Of a DNA stretch of 64,000 bases, positions 18,209 to 26,440 are shown piece by piece; position 1 is the first letter of the stretch, and every line of letters begins with the position of its first letter. Both the position numbers and the translations under genes were made by a program. The notes under the pieces were generated by a model that had not been told where the DNA came from, did not search any database, and worked only from the letters and a program-made list of their open reading frames with translations. Source of the stretch: Moraxellaceae bacterium AER2_44_116 (GTDB lineage: Bacteria; Pseudomonadota; Gammaproteobacteria; Pseudomonadales; Moraxellaceae); NCBI GenBank assembly GCA_006546595.1, contig VIAD01000008.1, positions 62,001 to 126,000 of the forward strand, written 5' to 3'.

Positions 18209-18640
18209 ATGACGCTGCACCATATACAACCTGTAGTTGCGAACTCCTTAGCGCAATGGCACAAAATGATTGACACCAAAGACACCACTATTTTGATTGA
18301 TTTGCTGCATCCTGAAGTCGTGTTTCGTTCGCCAATGGCACATCGTCCTTATGCTGGCGCGTTTGCCGTCGGTTTGATTTTGCAAACAGTGATTACCATC
18401 TTTGAAAATTTTACCTATCACCGTTCTTTCGCCAGTGATGATGGGCTAGAAATCGTTTTAGAGTTTAGTGCAGTCGTTGATGGTAAGTCCCTCAAAGGCA
18501 TCGACATGATTCGTTTTAACCAAGATGGCAAGATTGTTGATTTTGAAGTGATGATTCGACCCTTTAATGCGTTAGCGGCGTTGGGAAAAGCCATGGGAGA
18601 ACGTGTGGCAGGCCAAGTGGCGGCACATAAAGTGGGCTAA
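18209..18640 (+). CDS. NTF2-like/SnoaL-like protein
   Basis: A 143-residue protein with the cone-shaped NTF2-like fold pattern: N-terminal helix with WHKMIDTKD, then LLHPEVVFRSPMAHRPYAG, and C-terminal strands GKSLKGIDMIRFNQDGKIVDFEVMIRP (described in parts). Members are small-molecule isomerases, hydratases or binding proteins. AGAGGG precedes the ATG. The carotenoid oxygenase gene follows after 52 bp and the two are probably co-transcribed. The substrate is unknown. Confidence 0.8.
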   Translation: MTLHHIQPVVANSLAQWHKMIDTKDTTILIDLLHPEVVFRSPMAHRPYAGAFAVGLILQTVITIFENFTYHRSFASDDGLEIVLEFSAVVDGKSLKGIDMIRFNQDGKIVDFEVMIRPFNALAALGKAMGERVAGQVAAHKVG

Positions 18641-18692
18641 TTAGGCCAATACCTGAAAGTCGATTTTTCTTATTTAATGTTGGAGACTCGCT

Positions 18693-20114
18693 GTGGAAAC
18701 GATCACTCGATTAGTTGAAAAAGGCACGGCATGGGCAATCACCCAAAGACAAAACCGTGTGCCTTATCAAGCCGAAAATCCATTTTTGGCGGGTGCTTTT
18801 GCGCCATTAAAAGAAGAATATACTGAAACAGAATTACAGGTCACAGGCACTATCCCTCAAGAGTTAACGGGCTTATTACTGCGTATTGGCCCTAACCCTC
18901 AACACGTTGCTAATCCTGCTACCTATAACTGGTTTCTAGGTGATGGCATGGTACATGGTTTGCGTCTGCAAGAGGGTAAAGCACAATGGTATCGTAACCG
19001 TTATATTGGTACGGATAGTATCAATACTAAACGCGGATTACCGCTTGTTGACGGTGCTCGCCGTGGTATTTTTGATACGGTCAATACCAATATTATTGGT
19101 CATCAAGGCAAATTATGGGCATTGGTTGAGGCGGGTTCATATCCTGCACAACTCGATAATCAGTTGAATACCGTCAAAATGGGTTTGTTTGACAGTGATA
19201 TCAACAGTAGCTTTACGGCGCATCCTCATGTTGACCCTGATACAGGCGAAATGCACGCTATTTGTTATGATGGTTTACTGCATCGACGTATCAATTATTT
19301 GGTTATTGGCACCGATGGCCAAGTTAAACGTCAGGTCACGATTCCATTAACGCATGGGCCAATGATTCATGATTGCGCCATCACCAAAAATAATGTGGTG
19401 ATTTTGGATTTACCCGTGCATTTTTCAGTAAAGACAGCACTCGCTGGCGGTGGATTACCTTACGCATGGGACGAAAAACAGCCTGCTCGTATTGGTTTAT
19501 TGCCTCGTCACGGCCAAGCAGACGATATGCGCTGGTTTGACGTTGACCCTTGTTATTGCTTTCATATTTGTAATGCCTTTGAAGAAAGTAACGGCGATAC
19601 CATTGTTGATTTAGTGGTACATGGCCGTACATTTTATCGTTCATTACAAGGGCCAGAAGCTGAAAATATTAAGTTTGAACGTTGGTTATTACCTGCTAAT
19701 GGTAGCCGCGTTCAACGTAAAGTCATTTCACTTGAGGCACAAGAATTTCCACGATTTGATGAGCGTTTAACGGGTAAATCCTATCGTTATGCTTATGCGG
19801 TTGGCATTGCTGCCAGCGATGAAGTGCCACAGCCTAATGCGTTATTTCGTCATGATTTACAGACGGGCGAAACGATAAAGCATGACTATGGCGCAAATTA
19901 TGTGACGGGCGAGGTCGTTTTTGTGCCGAGCCATGCAAATAGTGCAGAAGATGAAGGTTGGTTGATGTCGTATGTTCATAATTTAGTGTGCGGCACCAGT
20001 CGAGTGGTGATTTTAGATGCCAAAAAACTTGGGCAAACGCCACAAGCCATTATTGAACTGCCAGTGCGTGTACCGCTAGGGTTTCACGGTAATTGGGTGG
20101 CGGACGCTTCTTAG
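18693..20114 (+). CDS. carotenoid cleavage oxygenase (RPE65/CCD family)
   Basis: A 473-residue non-haem iron dioxygenase. Four histidines at family positions are visible: in TAHPHVDP, in MIHDCAIT, in FHICNAFEE and in the C-terminal GFHGNW. The N-terminal block LLRIGPNPQHV and the seven-bladed propeller length are also as expected. Members cleave double bonds of carotenoids, apocarotenoids, stilbenes or lignin-derived compounds. The start is a GTG at 18693 with TTGGAGA upstream. Together with the SDR, ECH and molybdopterin genes it suggests breakdown of an isoprenoid or aromatic alkene, but the substrate cannot be read from sequence. Confidence 0.92.
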   Translation: METITRLVEKGTAWAITQRQNRVPYQAENPFLAGAFAPLKEEYTETELQVTGTIPQELTGLLLRIGPNPQHVANPATYNWFLGDGMVHGLRLQEGKAQWYRNRYIGTDSINTKRGLPLVDGARRGIFDTVNTNIIGHQGKLWALVEAGSYPAQLDNQLNTVKMGLFDSDINSSFTAHPHVDPDTGEMHAICYDGLLHRRINYLVIGTDGQVKRQVTIPLTHGPMIHDCAITKNNVVILDLPVHFSVKTALAGGGLPYAWDEKQPARIGLLPRHGQADDMRWFDVDPCYCFHICNAFEESNGDTIVDLVVHGRTFYRSLQGPEAENIKFERWLLPANGSRVQRKVISLEAQEFPRFDERLTGKSYRYAYAVGIAASDEVPQPNALFRHDLQTGETIKHDYGANYVTGEVVFVPSHANSAEDEGWLMSYVHNLVCGTSRVVILDAKKLGQTPQAIIELPVRVPLGFHGNWVADAS

Positions 20115-20124
20115 AAAATCAGTG

Positions 20125-20174
20125 CTTCGACTCCGCTCAGCCAACGCTTAATCGCTCTCTGAGCGGAGTCGAAG
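20125..20174. repeat. dispersed inverted repeat CTTCGACTCCGCTCAG, copy 1
   Basis: Two perfect 16-bp inverted arms (20125-20140 and 20159-20174) surround an 18-bp centre, just after the carotenoid oxygenase stop codon. Related copies lie at 31085, 33997 and 57248. It is a REP-like intergenic palindrome that may also end transcription. Confidence 0.85.
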
Positions 20175-20366
20175 GGTTATTTACGCAAAAATCGATAGTC
20201 CCTAGACAACTGTATAAAAACTTATTGACACCGATAGGTTGTTTGTATAACGTCCGTTTACCTAACGATCGTTTTTTTATTGGTGTGTTGGCTGATAGAT
20301 CACTCGCATTGACACCGTTGAGTCTTCTGCGCCTATACTGTTCATCAGTTTTTTGAGGATATTTCA

Positions 20367-22736
20367 ATGAATGCTATGCCCCATGTCTTTGATGGCGCTG
20401 TCCATTTGCCCAACAACGCCAGCAATTTACCGACAGCGTGTTCATTGTGTTCACATAATTGTGGTTTACGGGTGGATGTTGAAGATAACAAAATCGTGGC
20501 TGTGCGTGCCGATGACGCGCATCCATCTACTAAAGGCTATTCCTGCAATAAAGCTTACGCCATTGCCAACTATGTTAATCATGCCCAACGTGTTCAATAT
20601 CCCTTAAAAAAACGTCCTGACGGCACATTTGAGCGCATCAGTTGGGAAACAGCCATTAGCGAAATCGCCACCAAACTTAACCATATCCGTCAAAATCATG
20701 CCCCACGAGCCATTGCCTTTGCAGGATTGGGCGGGCAGGGTAACCATTCGGCTGGCTTTGGCGCAATTCCCTTAATGTATGGTATTGGCACGCCAATGGT
20801 GTTTACTGCCTTAGCGCAAGAAAAAACCCAACATTGGCTTAACGACCGCCGTATGATTCGTGGCACTCACGATATTTATCTCGTACCCGATAAGCACAAT
20901 GCCAAATTTATGTTGTTAATTGGCACCAATCCGCACATTAGCAATCAAGGTAGTAATCCTAAAGAAGCACTTAAAGATATCTTTCGTGATGAGCAACGGC
21001 GCATGGTTGCCGTTGACCCTCGTATCACCGAAACCACGCGTTTAGCGGATAGACATTTACGCATTAAACCTGCCAAAGACTTGTATTTTTTGTTAGCTCT
21101 GGCAGGTATTTTGGTGCAAGAAAATTTGGTTGATAGCCATTTTATCAATACAAAAACCGAAGGTTATGAAAAACTAGCAACGATTTTTGAGCGCATTAAT
21201 ATTGCTGAAATGGCCGAACGTTGTGGCTTGAGCGAAGAAGATATTCGTGCCACTGCTCGTGAGTTTGGCCAAACCAAACCCGCCACCATTGCCTTTGATT
21301 TAGGTATAGAACACTCGTCGTTTAATACCCTGACTTCGTACATGGTTCGCGTATTATTAATTATGACAGGAAATTATGGGCGTAAAGGGGGCAATTTTTT
21401 TGTCCAATTGTTTGGCCCTAAAATGCCTTATTTCAAAGAAATGACCAAAGCATTAGAGTCCTCTATTGAAGGCATTCCTGCGGTGTTGCCTATTCCACAA
21501 TTTCCACCTGCAATTATCCCCGAAGAAATCCTATCATCACATCCTGACCGTATACGAGCATTGATTTGTGACGGTACAAATCCTTTAGCCAGTTACCCTG
21601 ATACTGGTCGGTTTAGAGAGGCATTTGCCAAGTTGGATTTATTAGTGGTGATTGACCCTGCCATGAGCGAAACAGCACAAGTGGCTGATTATGTATTACC
21701 CGCGCCCGCAGGTTATGAAAAGTGGGAATTTTCGATTTTCCCTAAAGATATTATCGCGCCACAGGTTCGTCCACCTGTGGTTAATCCTTTGGGTGAAGCC
21801 TTGCCCGAAGTGGAGATATATTATCGTTTAGCACGAGCAATGGGTATTGTCGGCGCTGCGCCGAAAGCCTTACATAAACTGGCTAAAAGTGCGCGGACAA
21901 CATGGGGCGCACCTGCCTATTTAGCTGCCGTTAATAGTTACGCTTTAGCGAGTAGTAAGCTAGAAAGTGTCGGTTCAGTGATCGCACGTTCGGCATATTT
22001 AACCTATGAAACACTGGGCGCAACTCTACCAAATCCTATGCTGACTTACATTTGGTTAAGTGCTTTAGGTTATGCCACCACACGCCGCGATCAAATTGAA
22101 CGTGCATTACCTGAAACGAAAAAAATCCGTAACCCGTTTGCGTTAACGGAGTTTATCTTTAAGAAATTGCTCGACCATCCCGAAGGCGTGTTGTTGGGGC
22201 ATTATGAGATGGAGAAAAACTTTGAAGCGAACTGTGGTAACAAGAATGGCAAAGTCAAAATGTATTTTGACGATTTTGCCCAAGATATTAGTCGGTTGTT
22301 GTTAAAAGACAGTGAGCCACACGATCCACAATATCCCTTTATTTTGAATGGTGGCTTACGCACAGGTTTTACCGCCAATACCATTATGCGTGACCCCAGT
22401 TGGCGTAAAGGTAGAGCGATTCATGCCTCGTTGTATATGTCCGAAGCTGATGCTGCCGCTTTAGAAGCTAAAGAGGGCGAGTTAATGCGAATTACCTCTA
22501 AGCGAGCCTCCATTACAGCGCCATTAAAAATCGACAAAAACACACTCGCGGGACATTTGCATTTGCCGAATATTTTGGGGCAAAACTATCCAGACCCTGT
22601 TACTGGCGAGTTAAAGCCAACGGGGGTGTCGATTAATGAATTGGTCGATGCGATGGACAGAGACCCTTATACCGCGTGTCCACATACTAAACGGATTCGC
22701 TGTAAAGTGGAGCGAGTAGCAGGGATTGTTGCGTAG
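20367..22736 (+). CDS. molybdopterin-dependent oxidoreductase, second copy
   Basis: A 789-residue paralogue of the protein at 14433. The N-terminal 4Fe-4S motif is C-x2-C-x3-C (CSLCSHNC) with a fourth Cys in GYSCNKA. The central molybdopterin domain includes LIGTNPHISNQG and VDPRITETTRLAD. The C-terminal MGD domain includes PFILNGGLRTGFTANT and ends with CPHTKRIRCKVERV. It has no Tat signal. The ATG at 20367 has GAGGAT upstream. It has its own promoter region (252 bp spacer) and ends at a bidirectional terminator facing recA. The substrate is unknown, perhaps a hydroxylation or dehydrogenation in the same pathway as its paralogue. Confidence 0.92.
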   Translation: MNAMPHVFDGAVHLPNNASNLPTACSLCSHNCGLRVDVEDNKIVAVRADDAHPSTKGYSCNKAYAIANYVNHAQRVQYPLKKRPDGTFERISWETAISEIATKLNHIRQNHAPRAIAFAGLGGQGNHSAGFGAIPLMYGIGTPMVFTALAQEKTQHWLNDRRMIRGTHDIYLVPDKHNAKFMLLIGTNPHISNQGSNPKEALKDIFRDEQRRMVAVDPRITETTRLADRHLRIKPAKDLYFLLALAGILVQENLVDSHFINTKTEGYEKLATIFERINIAEMAERCGLSEEDIRATAREFGQTKPATIAFDLGIEHSSFNTLTSYMVRVLLIMTGNYGRKGGNFFVQLFGPKMPYFKEMTKALESSIEGIPAVLPIPQFPPAIIPEEILSSHPDRIRALICDGTNPLASYPDTGRFREAFAKLDLLVVIDPAMSETAQVADYVLPAPAGYEKWEFSIFPKDIIAPQVRPPVVNPLGEALPEVEIYYRLARAMGIVGAAPKALHKLAKSARTTWGAPAYLAAVNSYALASSKLESVGSVIARSAYLTYETLGATLPNPMLTYIWLSALGYATTRRDQIERALPETKKIRNPFALTEFIFKKLLDHPEGVLLGHYEMEKNFEANCGNKNGKVKMYFDDFAQDISRLLLKDSEPHDPQYPFILNGGLRTGFTANTIMRDPSWRKGRAIHASLYMSEADAAALEAKEGELMRITSKRASITAPLKIDKNTLAGHLHLPNILGQNYPDPVTGELKPTGVSINELVDAMDRDPYTACPHTKRIRCKVERVAGIVA

Positions 22737-22763
22737 TTGAGCTACTGAAAACGTGACAGAAAA

Positions 22764-22787
22764 GCCTAGCACAGTGCTAGGCTTTTT
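22764..22787. terminator. bidirectional Rho-independent terminator between convergent genes
   Basis: Stem GCCTAGCAC/GTGCTAGGC (22764-22772 and 22774-22782) is followed by T5 and preceded by AAA. It lies between the stop codons of the molybdopterin oxidoreductase (+) and recA (-). Confidence 0.85.
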
Positions 22788-22817
22788 ATTTCTGGATTCT
22801 AGCGTTGAAAGGACGTG

Positions 22818-23885
22818 TTAAATGTCATCACCTTCCAAAGCCGCTAATGCTTCTTCTTCCGAAGCGGCGGCAGGTGCAGGCACAGCCAACAATCGACTAC
22901 GAATTTCCGCTTCAATCACGCCTGCAACGGCAGGATTTTCCTCAAAGTATTTACACGCATTCGCTTTACCTTGGCCAATTTTATTGCCTTGATAGGCGTA
23001 CCAAGAACCTGATTTTTGAATGATACTTTGGTCAACACCCAAGTCAACCAATTCGCCTAAGCGATTAATCCCTTGGCCGTACATAATTTGGAATAAGGCT
23101 TCGCGGAACGGCGGTGCAACTTTGTTTTTAACTACTTTGACTTTGGTTTCTGAACCTACTACGGTTTCGTCTTTGTCGTCACCCACTTTTTCTTTTACCG
23201 CACCCACACGACGAATATCCAAGCGCACAGACGCGTAAAACTTCAACGCATTACCGCCAGTTGTTGTTTCTGGGCTGCCAAACATGACACCAATTTTCAT
23301 CCGTAATTGGTTAATGAAAATCACTAAACAGTTGGTACGTTTGGCATTCCCTGTAATTTTACGTAAGGCTTGGCTCATCAAACGTGCTTGTAAGCCCATG
23401 TGTGAGTCACCCATATCGCCTTCAATTTCGGCTTTAGGTGTCAGTGCTGCTACGGAGTCGATGACAATGACATCGACTGCACCCGAGCGCACTAACATAT
23501 CGGCAATTTCAAGACCTTGTTCACCATTATCGGGTTGAGTCACTAATAGGTTATCGGTGTCCACGCCTAATTTACGTGCATAAGCAGGATCTAGTGCATG
23601 CTCAGCATCAATAAAGGCTGCTGTACCACCTTGACGTTGACACTCGGCAATCACTTGTAATGTTAATGTTGTTTTACCCGAAGATTCTGGGCCGTAAATT
23701 TCAACAATACGTCCTTTAGGCAAGCCGCCAATACCTAAGGCAATATCTAAGCCTAAAGAGCCTGTTGAAATTGCGCCAATGACTTCGGCTGTATGATCGC
23801 CAAGGCGCATAACGGTATTTTTGCCAAACTGTTTTTCGATTTGTGCCAATGCTACGCCAAGGGCTTTACGTTTGTTGTCATCCAT
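22818..23885 (-). CDS. recA: recombinase RecA
   Basis: A 355-residue RecA, full length for a gammaproteobacterium. Walker A GPESSGKTT lies near residues 66-74, DSVAALTPKAEIEGDMGD is the L1-adjacent region, INQLRMKIGVMFGSPETTTGG is the L2 region (quoted only to locate it, residues about 193-213), and an acidic C-terminal tail is present. It catalyses strand exchange in homologous repair. AGGAG precedes the ATG. No recX gene is adjacent in this window. A LexA-like palindrome lies about 110 bp upstream but is imperfect. Confidence 0.98.
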   Translation of the reverse strand: MDDNKRKALGVALAQIEKQFGKNTVMRLGDHTAEVIGAISTGSLGLDIALGIGGLPKGRIVEIYGPESSGKTTLTLQVIAECQRQGGTAAFIDAEHALDPAYARKLGVDTDNLLVTQPDNGEQGLEIADMLVRSGAVDVIVIDSVAALTPKAEIEGDMGDSHMGLQARLMSQALRKITGNAKRTNCLVIFINQLRMKIGVMFGSPETTTGGNALKFYASVRLDIRRVGAVKEKVGDDKDETVVGSETKVKVVKNKVAPPFREALFQIMYGQGINRLGELVDLGVDQSIIQKSGSWYAYQGNKIGQGKANACKYFEENPAVAGVIEAEIRSRLLAVPAPAAASEEEALAALEGDDI

Positions 23886-23993
23886 TTTTACTCTCCTACA
23901 GAAGGTGTTTGTGTTGGTGTGGATATATTGGCAGGTTCAAAGGCGGCTGGCTAGTAGTCAAGAAATGTCGTGCGTCATAAATCGTCGTTGTGG

Positions 23994-24009
23994 CTGTATC
24001 ATGCTACAA
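23994..24009. promoter_or_regulatory. imperfect LexA-like box upstream of recA
   Basis: CTGT-N8-ACAA is one base away from the gammaproteobacterial SOS-box frame CTGT-N8-ACAG and sits 109-124 bp upstream of recA. Its distance and single mismatch in the half-site make the assignment weak. No lexA gene is in the window. Confidence 0.25.
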
Positions 24010-24079
24010 ATAAAAGCGTTAAAAATAAGTAATATGCACTATGATTAATGTTAGGGAATACGTTTTTTTGGAGCAGAAA

Positions 24080-26380
24080 ATGTTAAAAGTTTTGAGCCCT
24101 TTGTGTATGGTTTTACTATTAGCAGGTTGTGGCGGTGGTGACAGTGAACCAATGCCAACGCCAACGCCAACGCCAACGCCAACGCCAACGCCAACGCCAA
24201 CAATACAAACACAAAGCGGTTCTCAGCTTCAAGCATCTTTTGACAAACAGGCGGGCATGTTGACATTGGAATGGCAAGATATTGCTACTACTGAACTCGG
24301 CTATAGAGTGGAGCAAAAAGTAGAGTCAGTTGTTGCTGCGGTGACTTCTTCATGGGTTGTAGTGGAAGATTTGCCTGCTTATGATGGGCAAGGTCAAAAA
24401 GTGACATGGAAAAAACCGATGACATCTAAAGGTGAATATCGCGTTTTAGTGAAATTACCAGACCAAAATAAAGTGCTATTGACGGCAGGTAGTGCAGAGT
24501 CTTTGATGGTTTCACCTGATGTACAAGCTTCTATTATTTTTTCGCAGCAAGAGCCTGTGCGTGGTGATGTCAATTTAAGCGTTCAGGTTACAGGCGTAAC
24601 ACCAGTCTCGGTTAAATATTATAACGATTTGTTTGCAGTGGGAGTGGCTAAGATAAGCCCTAATTTTATGCTTGCTTGGCTTGCTAGTAGAGAAACGGAT
24701 GGTGTCCATCAAATTCTCGCTCAAATAGAAGTTTCGCCCAATAATTACGTGCTAATACAACGACAAGTACAGATAGATAACCCTAATTTGTCTTTGAGAG
24801 ACATCACGCTTAATCAGACGTTAAATAGCTTACGTGTTGGGACTCAAGCGACATCGAGTGCAGGAGTCAAAAAATTACAACTTTTTATCGATAATCAGCC
24901 ATTCACGGTAATAACAAGTCCTAAGCGTTGTGAGGACCCCAGTTGTTCTCCTTATGAGTGGAATATTAGCTTAGATCAGTTTGGCTTTGGTAATCATGAA
25001 ATAAAAATCAAAGCAGAAGATAACTCAGGTGAAATAGCGGAAAAAACGACCACTTTTCTAAAAAATGCACAGCCACAACTGCTATTAACTCAGCCAATAG
25101 ATGGCCAAATTATTGGCAATACATTTCAGATTGCGGGTTCAATTACGGATGACGAAGCTGATCCTTTATTGGTGATTAGCTTGCGTGATTTAGAAATATA
25201 TCGAGGTGTAGGTAAACAGTTTTCGACCAATTTTGATATGCCATCATTGCCGTTTGGCACTTATACCTTGACGTTCTCGATAACACCAAAAACAGGAAGC
25301 ATCGTCACTAAAACGGTACAGGTTAATTATCAATCGCTGACCACGACTGTCCCAGAGTATGTGTATGGTTTAGGTGAAGGTAATTACATACAGGACGTTA
25401 ATCAAAATAATATCTTGTTTGCCGATGGTAATACAGGGAATGTATTTTTATATCAGTCGTCAACAGCACAAAAAAAATTGGTTATCGAAAAAAGTAAAGT
25501 AGATTACTTACAAGTCAAACAAGTCGTTGGTAGCAGGGTTTTATTGTTAGGACAAGATATTGTTTCTAAACAATACCAAGTCTATTTGTGGGATAACGGC
25601 ACACTGAAAAACATCTCTGAAATATCGGGCGATAATAAATTATCTGGTGGTTATCAAGAGCATCCAGTGATGAATGGTAGCTGGATAGTCTGGTCTTCTG
25701 GAGGTTCTCAACGTTACCACCTGTACAATGTAGATACTCAAGAAAATCATATTATTGCTAAGCCAAGTGATTCCCCGTACATAGGCAATTGGAATTATAG
25801 CTTGGCAGTTTTAGCCGATACCGTTCGTTTTTATACATGGGCGCAAACGGGTACTTTTGGTGAAAACTCTCATTTTGATATTTTTCAATATGATACAAAG
25901 AGTAAAGAAACTACACGCCTTACCAATAATGGACTACTTAATATTTATCCACAGGCCAGTAAAACGCGCATTGCATGGCAACAAACGCCCAACTCTCAAG
26001 GTAATAAAGCACCTTATTCTTTAGTTGTTGCCTCTGTTGATAATCCATTAAGTCAGCAGATATTAAGCACTGTCATGAAGCGTTTTTGGTTGGTTGATAA
26101 TTTATTAGTATGGGAAGATGCAATCGGTAGCCAAACGTCAATTAATATCAATGACGGCGTGAGTCAATACAGCTTGCCTGTAGGTAACATATACGCTATG
26201 GCTGGTGATGGTAAGGTGATTTACAGCAAAAGTAATGGCACATGGGTTTGGCAAGCGAACAAAGAGCCATATCAATTATTTGCTTTTTATATTAACGAAC
26301 CCAAATTTGATGACGCAACAGGTATGCTTTATTTCACGACAGGTACAGCACACAGTTTGTATCGTATAAAATTGCCATAG
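24080..26380 (+). CDS. lipoprotein with Pro-Thr repeat and beta-propeller-like C-terminus
   Basis: About 766 residues. The start at the ATG at 24080 (GGAG seven to ten bases upstream) gives a lipoprotein signal with lipobox LLAGC. A (Pro-Thr)n linker follows directly, encoded by a hexanucleotide microsatellite. Next come a fibronectin-like region (VEQKVES, EYRVLVKLP), Ig-like domains around residues 180-420 and, from about 430, repeated strands with W and D motifs resembling a TolB-type beta-propeller. It is probably an outer-membrane-anchored surface or periplasmic protein for binding. I do not recognise a named family. Confidence 0.75.
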   Translation: MLKVLSPLCMVLLLAGCGGGDSEPMPTPTPTPTPTPTPTPTIQTQSGSQLQASFDKQAGMLTLEWQDIATTELGYRVEQKVESVVAAVTSSWVVVEDLPAYDGQGQKVTWKKPMTSKGEYRVLVKLPDQNKVLLTAGSAESLMVSPDVQASIIFSQQEPVRGDVNLSVQVTGVTPVSVKYYNDLFAVGVAKISPNFMLAWLASRETDGVHQILAQIEVSPNNYVLIQRQVQIDNPNLSLRDITLNQTLNSLRVGTQATSSAGVKKLQLFIDNQPFTVITSPKRCEDPSCSPYEWNISLDQFGFGNHEIKIKAEDNSGEIAEKTTTFLKNAQPQLLLTQPIDGQIIGNTFQIAGSITDDEADPLLVISLRDLEIYRGVGKQFSTNFDMPSLPFGTYTLTFSITPKTGSIVTKTVQVNYQSLTTTVPEYVYGLGEGNYIQDVNQNNILFADGNTGNVFLYQSSTAQKKLVIEKSKVDYLQVKQVVGSRVLLLGQDIVSKQYQVYLWDNGTLKNISEISGDNKLSGGYQEHPVMNGSWIVWSSGGSQRYHLYNVDTQENHIIAKPSDSPYIGNWNYSLAVLADTVRFYTWAQTGTFGENSHFDIFQYDTKSKETTRLTNNGLLNIYPQASKTRIAWQQTPNSQGNKAPYSLVVASVDNPLSQQILSTVMKRFWLVDNLLVWEDAIGSQTSININDGVSQYSLPVGNIYAMAGDGKVIYSKSNGTWVWQANKEPYQLFAFYINEPKFDDATGMLYFTTGTAHSLYRIKLP
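24155..24201 (+). repeat. hexanucleotide microsatellite (CCAACG)7
   Basis: Seven perfect CCAACG units (24155-24196) plus a partial eighth encode the Pro-Thr linker of the lipoprotein. The 6-bp unit keeps the reading frame, so slippage would change linker length without breaking the gene. Confidence 0.95.
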
Positions 26381-26416
26381 CAACGGGCGATTTTGTCAAA
26401 AATCCGCTACTATCTC

Positions 26417-26440
26417 GCCCCTTATTGCAGGGGCTTTTTT
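26417..26440 (+). terminator. terminator-like hairpin abutting the mutS start codon
   Basis: Stem GCCCC (26417-26421)/GGGGC (26430-26434) with an 8-nt loop is followed by T6 ending immediately before the mutS ATG at 26441. The 3' arm AGGGG also supplies the only Shine-Dalgarno-like sequence for mutS. It would end the lipoprotein transcript or sequester the mutS ribosome-binding site. Confidence 0.6.

Noticed and set aside
24051..24316. Minus-strand ORFs with repeated Ala-Leu or Arg-Trp across the hexanucleotide repeat
   Set aside because: They are antisense translations of the CCAACG microsatellite inside a well-supported lipoprotein gene.
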